NCBI GenBank assembly: GCA_020634115.1 | Contig: JACKCH010000010.1 | Span: 1 to 64,000 of the forward strand | DNA length: 64,000 nucleotides | Direction of reading: 5' to 3' | DNA from: Anaerolineaceae bacterium | Lineage (GTDB): Bacteria; Chloroflexota; Anaerolineae; Aggregatilineales; Phototrophicaceae | In this document: piece by piece, positions 57,958 through 64,000 of the stretch | Numbering within the stretch: position 1 is the first letter of the stretch | Layout: every line of letters begins with the position of its first letter | Notes under the pieces: model-generated | Told to the model about the DNA's origin: nothing | What the model saw: the letters and a program-made list of their open reading frames with translations, nothing else | Databases searched by the model: none | Program-made: the position numbers and the translations under genes

Positions 57958-58451
57958 CTAATTAAGCTTTCCCACAGGAACGCGATTACATCATGCTCCG
58001 CTCTGAAGTGCCAGGCGATTCCCCCGCCCATGCTTGAAACAAATCACCTATGCGGTCAATAAGGTACATCATAGACGACCTTCTACAAGTTATGCAGGAA
58101 CATGCATTTTAGATTGCCTATTAGTCCCTCTCGCTTGTTCTGTCACCTTTTTCCCGTGATACTTTTGCAACTCCAGCATAGGCGCATTGTTGCAATCTTG
58201 CAGAATCGGTGTAAAATCCCTATGTTCTTTGCCATAGTGTCGGTTATCAGACTTGACGCTTGCAATATCCATCTAGTTCACCCGTGCCAGAATTTAGGAT
58301 AGACTGTCTGGTTTATGGGAGCGCTGCCCCTATTGCAAACTGCACTGTGGATTGTTTCGCCGGCTGCCAGGCTACAGGGAGTATGCCCTGGCAGAAAACC
58401 TGTTCCCTATTCTGTTTAATTTGATTGTCTCAGTAGGGTAATTTCAAAACT
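57958..58451. other. Intergenic region before the oxidase operon
   Basis: About 490 bp with no gene recognised. It holds a perfect 8-bp inverted repeat, CTGCCAGG/CCTGGCAG, at 58364-58394, about 60 bases before coxB, possibly a 5'-UTR hairpin or operator. Otherwise nothing is seen. Confidence 0.55.
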
Positions 58452-59624
58452 ATGAAAGCCTCTTCTCTAAGCACGCGCACTCTTTTTATCATTGTGATCG
58501 CCGGTATCGCTATGATTGGCGGTGGCCTGTTAATTGGACAGACTATGCCATCCTTCTTCCCGCCGGAAGCCTCGGCCCAGTCCCAACAGATTGATGCTTT
58601 ATTCAAAGTTCTGCTGGTGATCGGCGGCGCGATTTTCCTGCTGGTTGAAGGGCTACTGTTGTATTCCGTTATCGCCTTTCGCGCCAAACCCGGTGATACT
58701 GCTGACGGCCCACATATTCATGGGAACACGACCCTGGAAATCGTCTGGACGGCGATTCCTGCCGTCATCGTGACCGTGATTACCATTCTGAGCTATAACG
58801 TGTGGGTCAGTATCCGCGCGGAACAACCGGATGAAGCCGTGGTGAATGTGGTTGGTGCTCGGTTCAACTGGGCTTTTACCTACAATGTCGCTTCCAACGA
58901 ACTGCCAGCGGATACGGTGGTAACTGACCTGCCGCAGTCGGTTCAGGACAAACTCAACCAGGACGGCGCGGTACAGGTCACCGCCAACGAACTGCACACC
59001 TATATCGGGCAGTCGCTGAAACTGGAAATGGAAACGCGGGATGTGATTCACTCATTCTGGGTGCCGGCCTTCCGCATGAAACAGGACTTGCTGACCGGAC
59101 GTGTGACCGAAATCCGTTTCACGCCGGTAGAAGTCCCTGACAATACCGACTATCCGGTGCGTTATCCTATTCGCTGTGCGGAATTGTGCGGCGGCAATCA
59201 TGGCGCGATGATCTCCTGGGTCGTGGTGCATAAAGATGAAGCGGCCTTCAAAGCGGAGTTCCTGGATACAGCCGTCGCCAAAGTGCTGCACCCGCCGGAA
59301 GACCCGGTACTGCGTGGCAGTGATCTGCTGTCCAGCCAGCAGTACCCCTGCTTTACCTGTCATACACTCTCGGAGTTTGGTTGGACAGCCAATATTGGCC
59401 CCAGCCTGGATGGTGTGGCTGACCGGGCGGCCGGTATCCGCTCACAGGCCACCGGCCTAAGTGCGACAGACTATCTCCTGCAATCCATTCATGACCCCAG
59501 TGCCTACCTGGTTCCTGGTTTCGGCCCACTCATGCCCAATCTGAATATCCCCGACGATCAGGCGCAGGATATAGTCGCGTTCCTCTGTACCCTGAGCGAA
59601 ACAGGCGAGTCGACCTGCGGATAG
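58452..59624 (+). CDS. coxB: Cytochrome c oxidase subunit II fused to cytochrome c (caa3 type)
   Basis: 390 residues. A signal-like first helix and two membrane helices are followed by the cupredoxin domain. Its CuA site reads CAELCGGNHGAM (about 240-251), with the earlier His in HSFWVPAFRMKQD. A fused class I cytochrome c domain (about 290-390) has CFTCH and an axial Met candidate in GPLMPNLNIP. Takes electrons from a c-type donor to subunit I. First gene of the oxidase operon. Confidence 0.95.
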   Translation: MKASSLSTRTLFIIVIAGIAMIGGGLLIGQTMPSFFPPEASAQSQQIDALFKVLLVIGGAIFLLVEGLLLYSVIAFRAKPGDTADGPHIHGNTTLEIVWTAIPAVIVTVITILSYNVWVSIRAEQPDEAVVNVVGARFNWAFTYNVASNELPADTVVTDLPQSVQDKLNQDGAVQVTANELHTYIGQSLKLEMETRDVIHSFWVPAFRMKQDLLTGRVTEIRFTPVEVPDNTDYPVRYPIRCAELCGGNHGAMISWVVVHKDEAAFKAEFLDTAVAKVLHPPEDPVLRGSDLLSSQQYPCFTCHTLSEFGWTANIGPSLDGVADRAAGIRSQATGLSATDYLLQSIHDPSAYLVPGFGPLMPNLNIPDDQAQDIVAFLCTLSETGESTCG

Positions 59625-59762
59625 AGATTGCCCAGGCCAGGGTGGGTAGTCCTGTCCCTGGCGCCGAACTGGTAGGTCGTTCTGGGGGATCGTGATGAAC
59701 GGGCTCCTTGTCGAAGTCAAAACGTGTCATCGGAATAGCATTCATTTTATGAGGGAATCTAT

Positions 59763-61481
59763 ATGGCTAGTATCTCGGTTCCAGTAGGGAAATCTTCCGT
59801 TCCACAACAGCCACGCCTGCGGGTGAGTGATTACTTGCGCTGGAGTGTGGACCACAAAATCATCGGCGTGCAGTACATGGTGACTTCCCTGTTCTTCTTC
59901 CTGGTGGGTGGCGTGCTGGCGCTGACCATCCGCACCGAACTCCTGACCCCATCATTAGACGTATTCCAAACCGGCCAGCAGTACAACACGGCGATGAGTA
60001 TGCACGGCCTAATTATGATCTTCCTGTGGATTATCCCGATGATGGCCGGGTTCGGGAATTACCTCATTCCGCTGATGCTCGGCGCGAAAGATATGGCTTT
60101 TCCCTGGTTGAATGCCTTCGCGTTCTGGCTGATCCCGGTTGCGGGCGTGCTGATGATCTTGAGTTGGTTCATCGGTCCGCCGGAAGCCGGTTGGACGATG
60201 TATCCGCCGCTGAGTACGCTGTTCAGCGGTGACGGCCAGGTGTTGGCCGCTCTGGGGGCGCACCTCCTCGGTATTTCCTCCATCCTGGGCGCGATCAATT
60301 TCCTGGTCACCATCCGCAATATGCGCCCGGAAGGTATGGGCTATTTCCAGATGCCGCTGCTCGTCTGGGCGATTGCCTCGGCGTCTATCCTCATCGTGAT
60401 GGCGACCCCCTTCCTGGCGGGCGCGCTGACACTGCTCATCCTGGATAAAGTCGCGGGGACGGCCTTCTTTGACCCGTCACAGGGCGGCGACGTTTTGCTC
60501 TGGCAGAATATCTTCTGGTTCTACAGCCACCCAGCCGTATATATTATGGTGCTGCCTGGCATGGGCATCCTCTCCGAAGTGCTGTCCATCCACTCACGCA
60601 AGCCCATCTTCGGCTATAAGATGATCGCGTTTTCCAGCCTGGCGATTGGTGGCATCGGCTTTACGGTCTGGGCGCACCACATGTTCACCAGTTTGCAGCC
60701 GGAATACCGCCTGCCATTCATGATTACCTCCATGATTATCGCCGTACCCACCGGTATCAAAATTTTTAGCTGGTTGGGGACAATCTGGGGAGGCAAAATC
60801 CGGTTTACCGCCGCAATGTTGTTCTCACTCGGTTTTCTCTCCATGTTCGTCATCGGTGGCGTAACTGGCGTCATGCTGGCAGTGATTCCCTTTAACCTGC
60901 ACGTCCACGACACCTATTTTGTCGTCGCACACTTCCATTTCGTGCTGTTCGGTGGCGCGGTCTTCTCCATTTACTCCGGGTTGTATCACTGGTATCCCAA
61001 GATCACCGGGCGCATGATGGACGAACGGATTGGTCGCTGGCAGTTCTGGCTCACCTATATTGGCTTCCTGCTGACCTTCTTCCCGATGCACTTTGCCGGT
61101 ATCCTGGGGATGCCGCGCCGCGTGGCGATCTACGCGCCGGAATTCCAGACCCTGAATGCTCTGAGCAGTGTGGGTTCAGCCGTGCTGGGCTTCGCCGCGC
61201 TGCTGCTGATCTGGAATATGTATAAGAGCCTGTATGTCGGCAAGATTGCCGGGGCGAACCCCTGGCGCGCGCTGACGCTGGAATGGGCGACCACATCACC
61301 GCCGCCGTCTCACAATTTCATTGGCGACCCTGTACCGTATCCCGACCCTTACGGGTATGGTACGGAAGAAGCCACCGCTTATCTGGATGAAATTGATCGG
61401 CGCTTTGGCAAGGGCGACTTTGAACAGGCCGATGGCGCCACCGGCGCATCTGCCGCGCCGCAGCCCGCTGGCGGAGATTAA
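59763..61481 (+). CDS. coxA: Cytochrome c oxidase subunit I, A2 type
   Basis: 572 residues with about twelve membrane helices. Low-spin haem ligand region MSMHGLIMIFLW, and FWFYSHPAVYIMVLPG holding the His-Tyr pair. HHMF supplies CuB ligands and HDTYFVVAHFHFVLFGG the remaining haem ligands. YS replaces the Glu of A1 oxidases ahead of HPAVY, which marks the A2 subclass of Thermus and Rhodothermus caa3 enzymes. Reduces O2 to water and pumps protons. Confidence 0.97.
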   Translation: MASISVPVGKSSVPQQPRLRVSDYLRWSVDHKIIGVQYMVTSLFFFLVGGVLALTIRTELLTPSLDVFQTGQQYNTAMSMHGLIMIFLWIIPMMAGFGNYLIPLMLGAKDMAFPWLNAFAFWLIPVAGVLMILSWFIGPPEAGWTMYPPLSTLFSGDGQVLAALGAHLLGISSILGAINFLVTIRNMRPEGMGYFQMPLLVWAIASASILIVMATPFLAGALTLLILDKVAGTAFFDPSQGGDVLLWQNIFWFYSHPAVYIMVLPGMGILSEVLSIHSRKPIFGYKMIAFSSLAIGGIGFTVWAHHMFTSLQPEYRLPFMITSMIIAVPTGIKIFSWLGTIWGGKIRFTAAMLFSLGFLSMFVIGGVTGVMLAVIPFNLHVHDTYFVVAHFHFVLFGGAVFSIYSGLYHWYPKITGRMMDERIGRWQFWLTYIGFLLTFFPMHFAGILGMPRRVAIYAPEFQTLNALSSVGSAVLGFAALLLIWNMYKSLYVGKIAGANPWRALTLEWATTSPPPSHNFIGDPVPYPDPYGYGTEEATAYLDEIDRRFGKGDFEQADGATGASAAPQPAGGD

Positions 61482-61808
61482 ACGCGGTATTCATAGTTGA
61501 TGTTGTATTGTAGGGGCGCATCGTAGGACAATTGCATCAGATTTGTTCTACGCAAAATGGCCTTGTCTAACCCTAACCCCTTCCCAACCCTCCCCGCAAA
61601 CGGGGAGGGAGCTGAATCTGCATTACAAACTCCTCTCCCGCTGGCGGGGGAGGCCGGGTGGGGGTAAAAAACGTATTACAGTGCTGGCATTTCACAGCGT
61701 AAAAACCTGTCCCAGTAGTGGGAAATGCGCTCCACATGGGATACCCAGCCAGAGATGCTCGTATTTAGCGGGATGCAGGCAGCACATTTATACCCATAAG
61801 ATGATTCA
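61482..61808. other. Intergenic region with hairpin repeats inside the oxidase cluster
   Basis: About 330 bp between coxA and the subunit III-like gene. It carries a partial family B end (GTAGGGGCGC at about 61511) and the two hairpins listed at 61588. No gene recognised. Confidence 0.6.
61588..61653. repeat. Two adjacent GC-rich hairpins
   Basis: CCCTCCCCG-caaa-CGGGGAGGG at 61588-61609 (perfect) and CCTCTCCCGC-tg-GCGGGGGAGG at 61632-61653 (one mismatch). The AACCCC/GGGTGGGGGT borders recall the REP-like elements of family A. Confidence 0.7.
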
Positions 61809-61811
61809 GTG

Positions 61812-62405
61812 ATGGTTGATGGAAATAACATGCAACAGGATTTATCCCAACATTTATCGCGTAAGGAACTCCAGGACTTAAAGAACAAACGCACTGGGCT
61901 GGCGATATTCCAGTTCTCCTGGATTATGGCCTTTGTTGCTCTGATCGCGGCCAACTGGCAGTTACGCTATCAATTCACCACCTGGCCGCCGCCCGGTGTG
62001 GAAAAATTCGGTATCGGTATTCCCACGCTGGTGACGCTGCTGCTTATCGTGAGCAGCCTGCTTGTCCGCAGTGCAACGCGGGCGGTGAAACGCGGCGATC
62101 ATGGTATTTTCGAGAGCCGTTGGGGATTATCCCTGATTCTGGGGGTGATCTTCGTGGTGGTGATGGCTTGGGAATGGGTTATTGTCCCCGTCAGCGGGCA
62201 GTACAGCAATCTGTTCCGATTGATGGTAGGCTTTCATGGTGTCCACGCCCTCGTAATCGGTGCGTTTATGGTGGTGGTATACCGGAATGGCCGCGCCGGA
62301 GCGTATGACGAGTATCATTTCTGGCCGGTGGAAGGCGCTGCCGGGTTGTGGCATTTCGTTACGGTGGCCTGGGTGCTATTCTACCTGGTGCTGTACCTGG
62401 TATAA
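61812..62405 (+). CDS. Heme-copper oxidase subunit III-like protein
   Basis: About 197 residues with five membrane helices and the closing GLWHFVTVAWVLFYLVLYL block of subunit III. The GFHGVHALVIGAFMVVVY helix also matches. It is distinct from the second subunit III at 63508. Start chosen at ATG 61812; later in-frame ATG 61830 is possible. Confidence 0.82.
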   Translation: MVDGNNMQQDLSQHLSRKELQDLKNKRTGLAIFQFSWIMAFVALIAANWQLRYQFTTWPPPGVEKFGIGIPTLVTLLLIVSSLLVRSATRAVKRGDHGIFESRWGLSLILGVIFVVVMAWEWVIVPVSGQYSNLFRLMVGFHGVHALVIGAFMVVVYRNGRAGAYDEYHFWPVEGAAGLWHFVTVAWVLFYLVLYLV

Positions 62406-62518
62406 GCGATCCCAGCACACTGACCCGGATACCCGGCACTGAATAACCTGACAACAATGGGCAGATGAGCTAAAATGCCATTTGCAACCCACTCTTTTTT
62501 GATAAGGAGATACTATTT

Positions 62519-63487
62519 ATGCAACCCGGATTAAATCGCGCTGTGCCAATGGGCATTCTGGGTTTCTTACTCGGTGCGCTCATCGTGGTGATCCTGCGCG
62601 GATTACAGAGTCTTGACCCCCTGTGGGAAACTGGCCCCGGCCTGGTGCTGGCTGTCTTTATGGGCGCGGGCTTTTTTGTGTATGGTATGGGCGCATTCGA
62701 CCCGAAAATGAATGTACATGGTGAACCGGATGAGGCGACCCCGGCAGCGCCGGATGGCCCCTTCACTATCCTGAGCGGTTATATGTGGAAAATCACGACG
62801 GCGATCATCATCCTGTTTGTGGTAGTGTTTGGTATTGCCACGATTCCCAGCGGCCCAGTGTTGCGCAGTGTCCATCAGGCCGATGGTGCGGCAGAAGCCG
62901 TGGGGATGGTGCCGGTGCAGCTTCCGTTTGGCGGCCCGACAGTCGAGGTTAGCCAGTTGACCATTTTCGCGGTCTTTGTCGTGTGGATGCTACTCTCCCT
63001 GTTTGCGGCGGCGGCGGCGGTGGGCTTGCTCATCCGTTACCTGTCCACCGGCGCGAAGAACCCGGAAGGCACGAACATTCCCTGGCGGGTGCTGATTTTT
63101 GTTGGCATCCTGGCGTCCCTGTTAGGGCTGCCGCTGTTATTCCCCACGTTCGTATTCCCGACTCCGGCGCTGATGCCCTTTGTCGTGGTACCGCTGCTGG
63201 CCCTGACCATCGCGTATAAGAGCCGCTTCTGGCTGTTGCTGCTGGTGCTGTCACTGCTGCTGCCGCTGTTGGTATCGGAAATCCAGCTTTCGGATACGGT
63301 TTACTGGCTGAATATCGCGGTGCTGGCTTTCTTCTTGCTGCTGCCGGTATCACTCCTGAAACGGATTATACCCCGTCCTATCTGGAACAAGTTCGCCAGC
63401 ATAAATTGGAGCGCGGAAATTTCCGGCATCCTTAATGGAATCGTCCATATTTTGCGCGGCGTGCCACCGTTTCTGGGGCAGCGTTAG
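62519..63487 (+). CDS. Membrane protein of the oxidase operon, unknown function
   Basis: 322 residues with about eight hydrophobic helices. An early loop holds FDPKMNVHGEPDE, and a large part is Leu/Val/Phe-rich. No catalytic motif. AAGGAG precedes the ATG. Lies between the two subunit III-type genes, so an assembly or accessory role is suggested by place only. Confidence 0.7.
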   Translation: MQPGLNRAVPMGILGFLLGALIVVILRGLQSLDPLWETGPGLVLAVFMGAGFFVYGMGAFDPKMNVHGEPDEATPAAPDGPFTILSGYMWKITTAIIILFVVVFGIATIPSGPVLRSVHQADGAAEAVGMVPVQLPFGGPTVEVSQLTIFAVFVVWMLLSLFAAAAAVGLLIRYLSTGAKNPEGTNIPWRVLIFVGILASLLGLPLLFPTFVFPTPALMPFVVVPLLALTIAYKSRFWLLLLVLSLLLPLLVSEIQLSDTVYWLNIAVLAFFLLLPVSLLKRIIPRPIWNKFASINWSAEISGILNGIVHILRGVPPFLGQR

Positions 63488-63507
63488 GTTTATCTGAGGG
63501 AATAACC

Positions 63508-64000
63508 ATGAGCGAAATAACTGTTGAACAGACTCACCATGAGGAGGCCGCCGATCACGGGCACGCCTCGCCGCAGGCGCGTGCTGCGAACCTCAAGCTG
63601 GCGATGTGGCTGTACCTGGGATCGGAAGTCATTATTTTTAGTGTGCTGATCGCCGCCTATCTGGTGTTCCGCTATAACTTCCCGGAAATGGTACGGGCGG
63701 CACAGGAATCCATTAACGTCGGGTTGGTCGGTTTCAATACCTTCCTGCTTTTGGGTAGCAGTTGGGCGATGGTGATGGGGCTTCTCAGCATCCAACGCGG
63801 CGACCGCGCCGGACTTGTCCGCTGGATTGGCCTGACAGCGTTGATGGGAGCGGTTTTTGTCGCTCTGCAAGGTGTGGAGTACACCGAATTGGGGCACGAA
63901 GGGATCGCGGTCTACGGCAGTGAATTCGGGATGCGTTTTTATGCGATGACCGCTTTTCACGGTTTCCATGTCATTATCGGCGTACTGTGGGCGCTGTTTG
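63508..64000 (+). CDS. coxC: Cytochrome c oxidase subunit III, partial
   Basis: 164 residues to the window end. The first helix LKLAMWLYLGSEVIIFSVLIAAY, LLLGSSWAMVMGLLSIQRGD and the FYAMTAFHGFHVIIGVLWALF helix are typical of CoxC/CyoC. The HGFHV motif is intact. The C-terminal end is cut by the window. Confidence 0.93.
   Translation, partial: MSEITVEQTHHEEAADHGHASPQARAANLKLAMWLYLGSEVIIFSVLIAAYLVFRYNFPEMVRAAQESINVGLVGFNTFLLLGSSWAMVMGLLSIQRGDRAGLVRWIGLTALMGAVFVALQGVEYTELGHEGIAVYGSEFGMRFYAMTAFHGFHVIIGVLWALF

Overview
The window looks like a chromosomal segment of a GC-rich filamentous-type Chloroflexota bacterium, probably Anaerolineae or a close relative. This is an inference from gene content: NB-ARC-type STAND ATPases with TPRs, secreted proteins with SH3b, LysM and CARDB domains and Thr/Pro-rich linkers, lipoproteins, an A2-type caa3 oxidase operon, and a giant acidic PDWL-repeat TPR protein. 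No rRNA, tRNA, CRISPR array, transposase or phage gene was recognised. Genes are dense and mostly in short operons.

Layout. 1-465 is the start of gatB (reverse strand). 0.5-6.4 kb is a conflict-type cluster: a TIR-FGE fusion interrupted by one in-frame TAG, a TIR fused to a family-4-like uracil-DNA glycosylase that has lost its Fe-S cysteines, and a divergent STAND ATPase-TPR protein with a long acidic insert. 6.5-18 kb holds a tandem DUF427 protein, secreted SH3b/CARDB and LPSTG-anchored proteins, a ModA-like protein fused to a sulfite-oxidase-type fold, an ornithine cyclodeaminase-family enzyme, an SDR and a DUF3179 protein. 18-22 kb has a stand-alone receiver, an M50 protease coupled to an HD protein, and a polyprenyl-phosphate sugar transferase. 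22.1-24.4 kb is a second conflict-type cluster: an AT-rich receiver-TIR fusion, a small GTPase and a GAP1-N-like partner. 24.7-26.3 kb encodes an octaheme tetrathionate-reductase-family cytochrome preceded by two tandem TGAC-N4-GTCA palindromes.

27-46 kb is mostly housekeeping and signalling: a receiver-GAF-guanylate cyclase, signal peptidase I, a sugar-dehydrogenase-like lipoprotein, ClpB, a DUF4037 nucleotidyltransferase, MOSC and DUF1684 proteins, a RluE-type pseudouridine synthase, Lon translationally coupled to a Schlafen/AlbA-type ATPase, a LysM lipoprotein, an alpha/beta hydrolase, and a DinB-flavodoxin-Nudix operon. 46.4-54.1 kb encodes two large acidic proteins, one with a C-terminal and one with an N-terminal TPR block. 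They share the short motif P-D/E-W-L, and the larger carries about 21 tandem units. 54.6-55.7 kb is a PadR regulator with its own promoter and operator plus a chimeric partner. 55.9-56.8 kb is an AT-rich membrane protein that looks acquired. Two GNAT acetyltransferases follow, then the cytochrome c oxidase operon (coxB, coxA, a subunit III-like gene, a membrane protein, and coxC cut by the window end).

The strongest candidates for undescribed biology are the two TIR clusters (with UDG, FGE and receiver partners) and the PDWL-repeat pair. Small dispersed palindromes of at least two families lie between genes; two copies of one family, 18 kb apart and inverted, are almost identical.
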